From positions 1 to 62,349 of the forward strand of contig NZ_JAGHZZ010000027.1 in the NCBI RefSeq assembly GCF_017745095.1: 62,349 nt of DNA. The letters run 5' to 3'. The notes beneath the pieces are model-generated. The model saw only the letters and a list, made by a program, of their open reading frames with translations. It did no database searches and was not told where the DNA came from. The position numbers and the translations under genes were made by a program. Positions 15,986 through 25,260 of the stretch are shown piece by piece. The DNA is from Sporocytophaga sp. Lineage in GTDB: Bacteria > Bacteroidota > Bacteroidia > Cytophagales > Cytophagaceae. Numbering within the stretch: position 1 is the stretch's first letter; the number at the start of each line of letters is the position of its first letter.

Positions 15986-18900
15986 TTAGTTGGTTGCAAA
16001 CTCAGCATGATGAAGCTCTGCATCAACATTTACTTTTGGTTTACCCGTAATTTTTTCCTGGAAATTTTGAAATATGACAAAGAGAACAGGGATAATAAAA
16101 ATACCAAATACAACCCCGGTTAACATGCCACCTATTGCACCTATGCTAATAGAATGATTACCTTGAGCTGAGGGCCCTGTGGCAACAGTCATTGGCATCA
16201 ATCCAAATATAAATGCCAGGGAAGTCATAATTATAGGACGTAATCGTAGTTTGGCAGCCTTTATTGCGGATTGGATAAGACCCATCCCTTCCTTGCGCAG
16301 CCGAACAGCAAATTCGACAATCAGGATTGCGTTTTTCGCCAGTAATCCGATAAGCATTATCAAGGCAACTTGCACATAAATGTTGTTCTCTATACCTGAC
16401 AAGCCTAATGCTGCAAATACACCGAAAATCCCCGTTGGAATAGAGAATATAATTGCAAAAGGCAACAAATAACTTTCATATTGTGCAGCCAGCAGTAAGT
16501 ATACAAAGACGAGGGAAAGTATAAAGATGATTGTTGCTTGTCCGCCTGAGGAAATTTCTTCACGAGTCTGTCCCGAGAATTGGTAAGCATAACCAGAAGG
16601 TAATTCTTTCTTTGCTGTTTCCTGAATAGCCTTGATTGCATCTCCTGTACTAAAGCCCGACTTTGGAATTGCATTTACCTGGATAGAGTTAAACAGATTG
16701 TATCGAGAAACTGTTTCTGAACCATATACCCTGTTTAAGGTGACCAGGGTATTAACAGGCACCATCTCTCCGAATTTGTTTTTTACATAGACACGATCAA
16801 TTGACGCCGGATCATTTCTATCATTAATGTCTGCTTGTACTACTACCCTGTAATATTTACCAAAGCGATTAAAATCCGATGCTTGTGCGCTACCGAAATA
16901 GGCCTGCATAGTTTGTAGAATGTCTCTAACGTTTACACCAAGTTGGGTGGCTTTTTCATCATTAATTTCAAGTTGCCATTGTGGATAATCTGCTTTGAAT
17001 GATGTAAAGACAAAGTCTAGTTCTTCTCTTTCTCTTAACTTATTAATAAAATTGTTTGCAACACCGCTGAATTTATCCAGCTTTCCGCCAGTCTTATCCT
17101 GCAATACCAAGTCTAAGGCCTCAACATTGCTAAATCCAGGAACAGTGGGAAAACTGAATACAAAGAATGAACCTCCTTTAATTTCCACCAATTGCTTATT
17201 TATAATATTCTGGATCGAATTTATGTCCTTATCCTTGCCTCTTTCTTCATTAGGTTTCAGGAGCACAAAAATGACAGCAGCGGAAGGACTAGTGGAATTG
17301 GTCATAATGTTGAGTCCGGAAACTGAATTAACAAAGCTTGTTGATGGAAGCGCACTAACTTTAGCTTCTGCCTGATTCAAAATTTTAGTTGTTTCTGCAA
17401 GTGAAGTTCCGGAAGGAGTTGAAACTGCAATAGCAATAAATCCCTGGTCTTCTGTTGGTATAAATCCAGACCTGGTGTTATTTACCAGGATAATGGTAAC
17501 CAGAGTAATAACAGCCAGTCCGCCCATACTAATCCATTTATTTCGTATGAGAAACTTTAAACTACCTACATACCGGTTTGTTAAAGTATTAAAACTGCTG
17601 TTGAAACCGTCGAAGAACTTTTGTTTGAAACTTCTTTTCTGAACAATCTTTCCAGTTGAAGACTCTGCATGATTATCTTTTAACAATAGCGCAGCCAGTG
17701 CCGGACTTAATGTTAAAGCATTAACTGCTGATATTAAAATTGCTATTGATAAAGTAAATGCAAATTGTCTGTAAAAAATACCTGTAGAGCCATTCATAAA
17801 GCCTACCGGAAGAAAAACTGCAGCCATTATCAGTGTAATAGAAATAATAGCCCCTGTTATTTCACTCATAGCTTTGGTTGTAGCTGATTTCGCACTCATA
17901 TGATTAGATTGCATTTTGGAGTGTACAGCCTCTACCACCACTATAGCATCATCTACAACTATACCTATAGCCAGTACTAATGCAAACATGGTAAGAAGGT
18001 TAATAGAGAAGCCAAATAAGCTCATAAAGAAAAAGGTACCAATAATTGCAACCGGAACAGCTATTGCAGGAATAAGCGTTGACCTGAAATCCTGAAGAAA
18101 AATAAACACAACAATAAATACCAGGATAAAGGCTTCTATCAGGGTATTAACGACTTGACTTATAGATTGGTCAAGAGCGGTTTTTGTCCGGTAAAATTGA
18201 TTGTATTTGATACCTTCTGGAAATTCTTTAGATGCTTTTTCCATCAGTTCGTCAACAGCTATTTGAACCTCGTTTGCGTTAGAACCCGCCAGTTGAATAA
18301 GACCTATGGCAATGCCGTCTTTACCGTTATTGTGGGTTACACTTGTATAGGAATAAGCACCAAGTTCCACACGTGCAACATCCTTCAGGCGTAAAACAGA
18401 ACCATCTGCATTTGCACGAATTGCAATCTTTTCATATTCCTCTGGCTTTGTCAGTTTGCCTTTATATTTTATTACATATTCAAATACTTCCTCGCTCCGC
18501 TCGCCTAATTTACCTGGTGCTGCTTCCAGATTTTTATCTTGTATCGCAGCCATCACTTCGGCAGGTGTAATTTTATAGATTGCCATTTGACTTGTGTTGA
18601 GCCAAACCCGCATGGAATAATCTTTCACCCCGCCGAAAATGCTTGCAGAACCTACACCAGGTATACGTTTTAACTCAGGTATAATATTGATTTGTGCATA
18701 ATTGGCAACAAATGTCTGGTCATATTTTTTCGGATCTTCAGTATACAATCCAATGGCACCGATAAAACTATTTTGTTGTTTAACCGCTGTAATGCCCTGT
18801 TGCACCACTTCTGCCGGTAGCTGGCTGGTGGCCTGCGTTACCCGGTTTTGCACATTCACTGCAGCTTGATCTGGGTTGGTTCCTTGCTTAAAAAAAACTG

Positions 18901-19171
18901 TAATTGCAAGTGAACCATCATTGCTGGCCGTTGAACTCATGTAACTCATGTTTTCCACACCATTTATACTTTCTTCAAGTGATGGTGCTACAGATCTCAG
19001 GACTGTTTCAGCATTAGCACCAGGGTAAATTGCTGTTACCAATACAGCAGGAGGTGCAATATCCGGAAATTGTTGTAAGGGTAATCTTAACAGACTTATT
19101 ACCCCCAGTATTACAAGCAAGATTGAAATGACTGTTGCTAAAACAGGTCTTTCGATAAATTTTTTAAACAT
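15986..19171 (-). CDS. RND multidrug efflux permease (AcrB/MexB-type, HAE1)
   Basis: A 1061-aa inner-membrane proton/drug antiporter. It begins MFKKFIERPVLATVISILLV (TM1). It has the periplasmic PN/PC pore domains (QAAVNVQNRVTQATSQLPAE), the TM4 segment LAIGIVVDDAIVVVEAVHSK with the paired Asp residues of the proton relay, GFIPTEDQGFIAIAVSTPSG between the halves, and the C-terminal LIGLLAKNAILIVEFAVRLR. Length and layout match HAE1 pumps. It works with the adaptor (19304-20449) and the outer-membrane factor (14529-15941). The 132-bp gap to the adaptor holds a 6-bp hairpin (19244-19259), perhaps tuning pump to adaptor ratio. Confidence 0.97.
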   Translation of the reverse strand: MFKKFIERPVLATVISILLVILGVISLLRLPLQQFPDIAPPAVLVTAIYPGANAETVLRSVAPSLEESINGVENMSYMSSTASNDGSLAITVFFKQGTNPDQAAVNVQNRVTQATSQLPAEVVQQGITAVKQQNSFIGAIGLYTEDPKKYDQTFVANYAQINIIPELKRIPGVGSASIFGGVKDYSMRVWLNTSQMAIYKITPAEVMAAIQDKNLEAAPGKLGERSEEVFEYVIKYKGKLTKPEEYEKIAIRANADGSVLRLKDVARVELGAYSYTSVTHNNGKDGIAIGLIQLAGSNANEVQIAVDELMEKASKEFPEGIKYNQFYRTKTALDQSISQVVNTLIEAFILVFIVVFIFLQDFRSTLIPAIAVPVAIIGTFFFMSLFGFSINLLTMFALVLAIGIVVDDAIVVVEAVHSKMQSNHMSAKSATTKAMSEITGAIISITLIMAAVFLPVGFMNGSTGIFYRQFAFTLSIAILISAVNALTLSPALAALLLKDNHAESSTGKIVQKRSFKQKFFDGFNSSFNTLTNRYVGSLKFLIRNKWISMGGLAVITLVTIILVNNTRSGFIPTEDQGFIAIAVSTPSGTSLAETTKILNQAEAKVSALPSTSFVNSVSGLNIMTNSTSPSAAVIFVLLKPNEERGKDKDINSIQNIINKQLVEIKGGSFFVFSFPTVPGFSNVEALDLVLQDKTGGKLDKFSGVANNFINKLREREELDFVFTSFKADYPQWQLEINDEKATQLGVNVRDILQTMQAYFGSAQASDFNRFGKYYRVVVQADINDRNDPASIDRVYVKNKFGEMVPVNTLVTLNRVYGSETVSRYNLFNSIQVNAIPKSGFSTGDAIKAIQETAKKELPSGYAYQFSGQTREEISSGGQATIIFILSLVFVYLLLAAQYESYLLPFAIIFSIPTGIFGVFAALGLSGIENNIYVQVALIMLIGLLAKNAILIVEFAVRLRKEGMGLIQSAIKAAKLRLRPIIMTSLAFIFGLMPMTVATGPSAQGNHSISIGAIGGMLTGVVFGIFIIPVLFVIFQNFQEKITGKPKVNVDAELHHAEFATN

Positions 19172-19303
19172 TGTGATTTAGTTAGGATACTTTGAATCGG
19201 AATGAAAGATGTTATGGCATAGGGTGAAACACACCTTTACTGACTCTCTGACAAGAGAGCATTGTTAATTAAATATCATTTAGAACTCTCCCCTCTTCCT
19301 TGC

Positions 19304-20449
19304 CTACTCAGTTGAATGACCGATTGAAATTTGATCAATGTCCTTTACTGCTACCGGTTTTATTATAATACCTTCTGCCAGGTGATCTAAACCTGTGAAT
19401 ACAATTTTATCCCCTGGTTTTACACCGTCTTTAACTATGTAATTAGAGCCACTTTTACCAATTACACTTATAGGTTGTTTGGTTACTTTATTACTGTCTC
19501 CAACTGAAAAGACAAATATTTTATCCTGTACATCAAGGGTGGCTGATTGTGGTACCAGGATAGCGTCTTTATGGTGTCGTGGCATTCTTACTTTACCAGT
19601 ATTTCCGGAACGTAAAAGACCTTGCGAATTGGGAAAGGTAGCACGTACTGTGATCGACCCAGTATTTTTATCAAATTGACCGTCGACCATTGTAATTCTT
19701 CCTTGGTAAGTGTAAACTGTATTGTCTGCCAAGACCAAAGAGACTGGGGGGATATTTCTCAATTTATCTGTAAGTGTATTTCCTTGATATTGAGAATTAA
19801 AATTGATGAAATCTTTTTCTCCAAGTGAGAAGTAGGCATAGATCTCATGTACGTCTGAAACTTCAGTAAGAGGTTGTAGATCTGATGGTGAAACAAGGCT
19901 ACCTTTCTTTTTTGGAATTCTCCCTATATATCCACTTACCGGTGCTTTAATGGTTGTATATTCAAGCCTGATTTTGGCAGAAGCAAGATTTGCACGGGCT
20001 TGTGTTGCGTTTGCTTCCGCAATTTGATATGCTCCTTTTGCGGCTTTCAATTGGTATTCAGCAACAACTTTATTTTGTACTAAAGGAGTTAACTTGTCTA
20101 TTTCAAGTTGAGCATTTGTAATGGCTGCTAATGCTGCCTGTAGTTGAGCTGAAGCGCTATTCAATTGTTCACGGAAAGGCTCGTCATTTATTTTAAATAA
20201 AGTTTGTCCTGCTTGTACTGATGAACCTTCATCTACATAAACCTTTTCAAGGAACCCCTCGACTTGCGGCCTGATTTCAACATCTGATTTTCCTTGGATG
20301 GAGGCAGTGTAATCATTCTCTATTGTAGCTGAAGCGCCATTTATAGTAATTACTTCTACTGGTTGTGGAGCATCTACAGAGTCCGTCTGCTTTTCTGAAC
20401 AACTGCTCAATAAAAGAATGATAATATTGAGGGCAATGATACTTTTCAT
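19304..20449 (-). CDS. RND periplasmic adaptor (membrane fusion lipoprotein)
   Basis: A 381-aa protein with lipoprotein signal MKSIIALNIIILLLSSC (lipidated Cys17). The biotinyl-lipoyl half-motifs are VEGFLEKVYVDEGSSVQAGQ near residue 63 and VSGYIGRIPKKKGSLVSPSD near residue 175. An alpha-hairpin lies between them (AALAAITNAQLEIDKLTPLV) and beta-barrel and membrane-proximal domains follow. It docks the permease to the outer-membrane factor. It is the first gene of the operon; its start region and the first ~30 codons are duplicated immediately upstream. Confidence 0.95.
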   Translation of the reverse strand: MKSIIALNIIILLLSSCSEKQTDSVDAPQPVEVITINGASATIENDYTASIQGKSDVEIRPQVEGFLEKVYVDEGSSVQAGQTLFKINDEPFREQLNSASAQLQAALAAITNAQLEIDKLTPLVQNKVVAEYQLKAAKGAYQIAEANATQARANLASAKIRLEYTTIKAPVSGYIGRIPKKKGSLVSPSDLQPLTEVSDVHEIYAYFSLGEKDFINFNSQYQGNTLTDKLRNIPPVSLVLADNTVYTYQGRITMVDGQFDKNTGSITVRATFPNSQGLLRSGNTGKVRMPRHHKDAILVPQSATLDVQDKIFVFSVGDSNKVTKQPISVIGKSGSNYIVKDGVKPGDKIVFTGLDHLAEGIIIKPVAVKDIDQISIGHSTE

Positions 20450-20464
20450 AACTATATTAAATTT

Positions 20465-20480
20465 TCTAACAATGTTAAGT
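20465..20480. promoter_or_regulatory. Probable TetR operator, site 1 (adaptor promoter)
   Basis: TCTAACAATGTTAAGT contains the palindromic core TAACA-N-TGTTA and lies 16 bp upstream of the adaptor ATG. The same 16-mer, differing only at the central bases, occurs at 20657 and 21352. Confidence 0.7.
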
Positions 20481-20548
20481 TGATGGTTTAAAAAAAACGG
20501 TATTTGACCGCTAATAATGGATATAAAAGAATACTAACCAGTAATTGT

Positions 20549-20641
20549 CTAATTACTTCTTCTGATTGTGAAAGAAGTGGTCTGCTTTTCAGAACAACCA
20601 CGAAATAAAAGAATCATATTAAGCGAAATTATATTTTTCAT
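20549..20641 (-). pseudogene. Truncated duplicate of the adaptor gene 5' end
   Basis: From an ATG at 20641 the frame reads MKNIISLNMILLFRGCSEKQ, plainly the adaptor's MKSIIALNIIILLLSSCSEKQ, then slips out of frame and stops after 30 codons. Part of the lost continuation is visible in another frame (EVI, cf. VEVIT in the adaptor). It is a by-product of the promoter duplication. If the duplicated promoter is active, ribosomes would make a short lipoprotein-signal-like peptide from the leader. Confidence 0.75.
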
Positions 20642-20656
20642 AACTATATTAAATTT

Positions 20657-20672
20657 TCTAACAGTGTTAAGT
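20657..20672. promoter_or_regulatory. Probable TetR operator, site 2 (duplicated promoter)
   Basis: TCTAACAGTGTTAAGT is the exact positional equivalent of site 1 in the duplicated unit. A second palindrome, ACGGT-5nt-ACCGT, lies ~25 bp further upstream in this copy and is weaker (CGGT/ACCG) in copy L. Confidence 0.65.
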
Positions 20673-20732
20673 AAGTGGTCTAAAAAAAACGGTTTTTGAC
20701 CGTCATAATGTAAATGCAATGATGAAACAATA

Positions 20733-21326
20733 CTACCCAGTGATAGATTTTGTAATACCTTGAATTGCATCCTTTAACACAAGCTTGTTGATCTCATCAG
20801 ATTTTCCTTTATTAACCAGATTAATGGAAATTAATCCGTGAACAACTGACCAATAGGTATAATACCTTCTGCATACCTCCGTTTCAATCACATTTTCTCT
20901 GCCCATTAAGTCCCTGATGACCTCCCCTACCAGATTCGCTGGTGCTTCTGATTCCGGTGTTTTTGCAGAACAACAATTCATTGATACACCAAACATTAAT
21001 TGGTATAGTTCCTTTTCTTTGAAAGCGAAATTCCAGTACCCCATCCACATGGACTCCAGTTGGTCACCCGGATTTTTAAATTCGTCTTTCGCTTGCTCCA
21101 TCTGCTTCAATAAATTTTGAAAACCCTTCTTTTGAAGCTCTGCTAATATTGCTTCTTTATTAGAAAAATATTCATAAATAACCGGTGCTGTGTATTCAAT
21201 TGCATCGGCTATTTTACGCATATTAAGTGCTTGCCATCCCTCTTCTGTAACAATCTTGTAAGCTGCATCCAAAATCTTTGTTCTGGTTTCTTCTTTTAAT
21301 CGGTGTATTCTTTCTTTACTTCCCAT
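20733..21326 (-). CDS. TetR-family transcriptional repressor of the efflux operon
   Basis: A 197-aa protein with an N-terminal TetR HTH: TKILDAAYKIVTEEGWQALN, then MRKIADAIEYTAPVIYEYFS (recognition helix followed by YxYF), then NKEAILAEL. The C-terminal half matches the WHG-type ligand domain (RRYYTYWSVVHGLISINLVN). It sits directly upstream of, and in the same direction as, the RND genes. It carries the same palindrome in its own promoter as the pump operon, so it likely represses both itself and the pump until a drug binds. An unusual CC pair (MNCCSAKTP) lies in the ligand domain. Confidence 0.93.
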   Translation of the reverse strand: MGSKERIHRLKEETRTKILDAAYKIVTEEGWQALNMRKIADAIEYTAPVIYEYFSNKEAILAELQKKGFQNLLKQMEQAKDEFKNPGDQLESMWMGYWNFAFKEKELYQLMFGVSMNCCSAKTPESEAPANLVGEVIRDLMGRENVIETEVCRRYYTYWSVVHGLISINLVNKGKSDEINKLVLKDAIQGITKSITG

Positions 21327-21351
21327 AATAAGAGCTTACGTTGTTAAAGTA

Positions 21352-21367
21352 TCTAACACTGTTAAGT
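21352..21367. promoter_or_regulatory. Probable TetR operator, site 3 (tetR promoter)
   Basis: TCTAACACTGTTAAGT lies 26 bp upstream of the tetR ATG, in the same orientation and with the same core as sites 1 and 2. This supports autoregulation. Confidence 0.7.
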
Positions 21368-21911
21368 AAAATTAGTTCATTTGAATTAATAAAAAAAGGA
21401 AAAGATGAAATATTGGTTAAAACTATGGAAATCATTACTTAAAAAAGGGTAACTTGTACTTTGTCAGTTAAGTAGATTTAAGAATGCAGTATGAATGGCC
21501 TAATTTGATGTATATATAGCTTTACAGCCCTTATCCACTTGCTTTCTACCTGCCGACCAGTTTTACAGTTCTAAATCATGTCAAACCTTTCTTTTGTTAA
21601 AGGTGAAATTATTAGGGAGGCAATTGCTTATGAAGTGGATGAAATCATTGATTTACTAATTCATTTTAACTCATTTGAAATTTAAGTTTCCGGAAGATTA
21701 TCAGACATTTAAGAGTTGAAATATCTTACTTCTCAGCAAATTTTGCTTCTTTGATCAAATAAAACCTGATGCAAAAAATGAATCAATGGTCAATACTTCT
21801 GGATCGAAGAATGGAGTTTACATTTGTAAACTATTTAAAGATAGTAAAGATATACAAGAGCTTAAGGTAATAAAACAATAAAAAGCTTGAGTTTAATATT
21901 GTAAATAACTG
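21368..21911. other. Intergenic region with two weak ORF relics
   Basis: No solid gene. A 35-codon frame at 21578-21685 (+) starts MSNLSFVKGEIIREAIAYEV and has no known family. A 31-codon frame at 21786-21881 (+) reads KNGVYICKLFKDSKDIQELK and ends VIKQ, very like the last strands of a T9SS sorting domain ('.G.Y.VK.......Q..K.VI..'). It may be the surviving tail of a lost secreted protein. Both are low confidence. Confidence 0.3.
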
Positions 21912-21951
21912 AAAAAAAGAAAGGGTTTTCACATTTGTGAAAATCCTTTCT
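21912..21951 (-). terminator. Terminator of the TonB receptor/DUF4249 operon
   Basis: A 15-bp stem AGAAAGGGTTTTCAC/GTGAAAATCCTTTCT (21918-21932 with 21937-21951, one G-T pair) is followed on the minus strand by a T-run (complement of AAAAAAA at 21912-21918). It lies 72 bp beyond the stop of the DUF4249 gene. Confidence 0.85.
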
Positions 21952-22023
21952 AAAATGGATGTCGATTTGATATCAAAAGGAGTTTATCTCCGTTTTAATT
22001 TTTTAAAACTTATAATTTTTGAA

Positions 22024-22914
22024 TTATTTTAAATCTGTTTTTATCGTATACTTCTGGTAAGAGGCAAATACCCCTAGTCCTCCTTTTATATTGGTATAGA
22101 TATTCTGAGGTTCAGAGAATGGATCATCTTGATAATTTGAATCGTAGCTTCTATAAAATTCATAGTAATTTCTGTCAGTATTCAGAAGACTGAGGCGAAT
22201 ATCATTGAATCGTTTAGATTGCAATGGTGTATCCGCTTTGAAAGGTCCGAATTTGCCATTTGCATAACCGATATCTTTAATCACAATATTTTTAGTATCA
22301 AAATTCAGATCATAGTGGTAATTATACATTGGATAATTGTAATAGGTTGAGTCATATAAAACCACTATCTCCCCATAGATTCTATAGTAATTGTTATGTT
22401 GTTGTATATCATCCCACCATACCGAAACCTGGATGCTTTTACCTGAATATCCATAATTGTTGGATGTTACCTCTACAGTATCTATTTTGTATGTAAGGCT
22501 TGAATTGATGTTTTCCGGAACAGTTGTTTCTGCTTCAGCATAAAGGCCTGCTGGAGTTGAAACTGTGAGATGGTAAGTTGTTCCGGGAACTATGGTAAAT
22601 TGAGAAGCGGGAACTGTATAGGAAGATGATCTTTCGTCATAAAGCAGGGAAACAGAAACACCATTGCCGGATAACAACACTGATGCATCTTTCACAGGCG
22701 GATTTAAATTATACCACTGATCGTTCTTCTTATAAATCGGAACTGATTTACCCACAATTATTTTAATTAAAGTGTCTTGAGGTGAAATGTATCCACCAAT
22801 AACAAGTTTAGGTTCTATTTTGGGCATATCTTTTTCGTCTAAAGTCCTGATACAGCCGGACAGAAAGGAAGAAGCAAATAGAATAAAAATGATATGAAGA
22901 AATATACGTGACAT
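22024..22914 (-). CDS. DUF4249 outer-membrane lipoprotein
   Basis: A 296-aa protein with signal MSRIFLHIIFILFASSFLSG followed by lipidated Cys21. The mature N-terminus LDEKDMPKIEPKLVIGGYIS and the strand GTTYHLTVSTPAGLYAEAET are typical of DUF4249, a family almost always encoded next to a TonB-dependent receptor in Bacteroidota. It lies 9 bp downstream of that receptor and is cotranscribed. It probably acts as a surface-exposed partner (SusD-like role), but the ligand is unknown. Confidence 0.9.
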   Translation of the reverse strand: MSRIFLHIIFILFASSFLSGCIRTLDEKDMPKIEPKLVIGGYISPQDTLIKIIVGKSVPIYKKNDQWYNLNPPVKDASVLLSGNGVSVSLLYDERSSSYTVPASQFTIVPGTTYHLTVSTPAGLYAEAETTVPENINSSLTYKIDTVEVTSNNYGYSGKSIQVSVWWDDIQQHNNYYRIYGEIVVLYDSTYYNYPMYNYHYDLNFDTKNIVIKDIGYANGKFGPFKADTPLQSKRFNDIRLSLLNTDRNYYEFYRSYDSNYQDDPFSEPQNIYTNIKGGLGVFASYQKYTIKTDLK

Positions 22915-22923
22915 ATTCAGGTA

Positions 22924-25260
22924 TTAAAATTTAAAGTTATAGGTTATTGAAGGAATGATTGGAAAAAGAGATACTTGTTTAATGACATTCATTCCATTTT
23001 CAGTACTCATAAAATAGAAATATGGATTTCTTCTTGAATAAGCATTATATATGCTCAAATCCCAGGTTCTCTCACGACCTGAAGGAAACTTCTTGATAAA
23101 TTTAATGCCTACATCAAGCCGGTGGTATGCTCTCATTCTGTATTCATTTTTCGCTCCATAATCTATGAGGCTCCTTCCGCTAGTACTACCATTGCTTCCT
23201 GGATTATGCTCTATACCTCCATATTCAGCATTGGGAATAGTGATGGCATTACCCGTTCCGTAAACCCAAGTTGCTGAAAGATGCACCTTGTCAGAAAGTT
23301 TGTACATTCCAACCAAAGAAATATCATGCCTTCTGTCGTAACGAGCATAGAATTTCTTTCCATAATTCACGGAATCAAATTGTAATTGTGTCCATGATAA
23401 TGTATATCCAATCCAACCTGAAAATTTTCCTGCTCTTTTATGAAGCAAAAATTCTAATCCATACGACCATCCCTGACCCTGGGTAAGATTTTTCTTCCAG
23501 CTGCTTTCATTCTTCTCTACCACATCTTCAGATAATAAGAATGTAGCGCCTTCTTTAAATCCTACACTTCTGTTGGTTTTCTTATAATACCCTTCAATAC
23601 TGGCCACCATATTTTTTCCGGGAATATCCTTTGCTAATCCCAAAGCTATTTGCCTTGACTGTGCAGGTTTTATATTATCAGTTGTCGGCACCCACAGATC
23701 TAAAGGTAAACCAACGCCTCCGCTTGTCACTTGATGGATATACTGGTTCATTATTGCAAATCCCCCTTTAATTGCAAGGTTGTCTGTTACCTTATATCCA
23801 GCACTTATTCTGGGTTCCGGAAATACATAACTTTTGTTTGCTGTAAAATAGCTGGACAACCGAACTCCGGCATTGATTGTAAGCCTTGGTACAGGCTTGA
23901 AGATATCCTGAAGGTAAACTGATGTTTCTACAGCATGTATCTTATTGTCAACTTTCACATCATTAAAACCTGTTTCGCGGTATGTTACAGCTTCCGGTTT
24001 AAAAGTATGAAGTGTAGAGATTACTCCAATTTTCAGGGAATGACTGGAAGATGCGGAAATATTGAATTCATGTTTTACGGAGATGTCTTTTACATTAGAT
24101 ATATAGCGCAGCTTATAGTTATCTGTTTGGTATTTCTCATCTATATTAATATCAAAAACATAATTACTATAAATAAGTGATGTCTGGGAATTTATCTTTT
24201 CATTATAAATATGTTCCCATGCAAGGGTACTTGCAGCATTACCCCATCTTAACCATGCTCGGGAATCGCTTTCTCCATCCTTAAACCTTGCCCAGAATTT
24301 ATCCCTGCCAAAATACCCACTAAGATATATTCTGTTTTTAGGATTAATGTCAAAATTGAATTTCCAGTTGAGGTCATAAAAGAAATAACCACCTTTGTTA
24401 TCAGATGGAAGTAATGGATACATCAGAGCATCCAGGTAAGTTCGACGGCCAGAAACTATAAAAGAAGATTTCCCTTTTTTAATCGGACCTTCAACTGTAA
24501 GACGAGAGGCGATCAGGCCGACGCCTCCTTCTGCATGTATTTTTTCACTGTTGCCATTTCTTATTTCCATATCAACCACTGAAGAAAGTCTTCCTCCATA
24601 TTTTGCTGGAAATCCGCCTTTGGTAAGTTCTATACTTTTGAGCGCATCGCCATTAAACGAAGAGAAAAATCCGAAGAGATGATATGGATTGTATACTGTA
24701 GCATTGTCGAGCAGGAAGAGATTTTCGCCCGGACCTCCTCCTCTTACATACAAACCAGCAGTACCCTCACTCCCTTTTTGAACCCCTGGCATTAACTGGA
24801 TGGTTTTCAAAACATCCTTCTCTCCCATTAGAGTTGGCACATCCTTAATCTGATCTATCGGTATTTCGATGTTACTTATGTCTGCCCCATCACTTACTGA
24901 TTTAAACCTCTTCCCTTCTACAATTACTTCCTTTATTTCTGTAGCTTCTTCGGAGAGCGGTATATCAAGATGCAGGTCTGCTTTTAAGGCTATCACTTTT
25001 TTAACAGTATTGTAACCGACAAATGAAAAGGTAATTTCCGCAGAATCAGAAGGTGGAACAGAAAGATTGTAATAGCCTTTACTATCAGTGATTGTACCTT
25101 TCTCACCTGGTGATATCTGTATTATAACACCCGGAAGGCCTGCTTTGGTCTTTGTATCCTTCACATAGCCACTTATATTATATTGTATATCTTGTGCTGC
25201 GACGTTCGAATACATTAATGAAATGAATAAAAAGAGAAACAGATAATTTAAAAGTTTCAT
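22924..25260 (-). CDS. TonB-dependent receptor with carboxypeptidase-like regulatory domain
   Basis: A 778-aa outer-membrane protein. A signal peptide (to about ...SNVAAQD) is followed by a CarboxypepD_reg-like domain (YNISGYVKDTKTKAGLPGVI). The plug domain contains VPTLMGEKDVLKTIQLMPGV, then AGLYVRGGGPGENLFLLDNA and YHLFGFFSSFNGDALKSIEL. The 22-strand barrel ends in the aromatic FPIIPSITYNFKF. It lacks a clear TonB-box signature at the very N-terminus, as is common for this class. No sigma/anti-sigma pair is adjacent. The paired DUF4249 lipoprotein suggests uptake of an unknown organic or metal ligand. Confidence 0.95.
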   Translation of the reverse strand: MKLLNYLFLFLFISLMYSNVAAQDIQYNISGYVKDTKTKAGLPGVIIQISPGEKGTITDSKGYYNLSVPPSDSAEITFSFVGYNTVKKVIALKADLHLDIPLSEEATEIKEVIVEGKRFKSVSDGADISNIEIPIDQIKDVPTLMGEKDVLKTIQLMPGVQKGSEGTAGLYVRGGGPGENLFLLDNATVYNPYHLFGFFSSFNGDALKSIELTKGGFPAKYGGRLSSVVDMEIRNGNSEKIHAEGGVGLIASRLTVEGPIKKGKSSFIVSGRRTYLDALMYPLLPSDNKGGYFFYDLNWKFNFDINPKNRIYLSGYFGRDKFWARFKDGESDSRAWLRWGNAASTLAWEHIYNEKINSQTSLIYSNYVFDINIDEKYQTDNYKLRYISNVKDISVKHEFNISASSSHSLKIGVISTLHTFKPEAVTYRETGFNDVKVDNKIHAVETSVYLQDIFKPVPRLTINAGVRLSSYFTANKSYVFPEPRISAGYKVTDNLAIKGGFAIMNQYIHQVTSGGVGLPLDLWVPTTDNIKPAQSRQIALGLAKDIPGKNMVASIEGYYKKTNRSVGFKEGATFLLSEDVVEKNESSWKKNLTQGQGWSYGLEFLLHKRAGKFSGWIGYTLSWTQLQFDSVNYGKKFYARYDRRHDISLVGMYKLSDKVHLSATWVYGTGNAITIPNAEYGGIEHNPGSNGSTSGRSLIDYGAKNEYRMRAYHRLDVGIKFIKKFPSGRERTWDLSIYNAYSRRNPYFYFMSTENGMNVIKQVSLFPIIPSITYNFKF

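Larger units (their letters stand above)
20345..20745. repeat. Tandem duplication (~195 bp) of the efflux operon promoter and adaptor 5' end
   Basis: Copy L (about 20345-20540) and copy R (about 20541-20738) align with an offset of 192-195 bp. Shared landmarks are ATTACTTCT.CTG.TTGTG, TCTGCTTTTC.GAACAAC, TTTTCATAACTATATTAAAT, TCTAACA.TGTTAAGT, AAAAAAAACGGT.TTTGACCG and AATACTA.CCAGT at the right ends. The last landmark is also the 3' end of the tetR gene, so the unit ran from the last tetR codons through the promoter to about codon 30 of the adaptor. Copies are roughly 70-80% alike by eye, so the event is not recent. Confidence 0.85.

Noticed and set aside
19244-19259. Terminator between adaptor and permease
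   Set aside because: A 6-bp CTCTCT/AGAGAG hairpin without a U-tract is too weak; the genes are clearly one operon.
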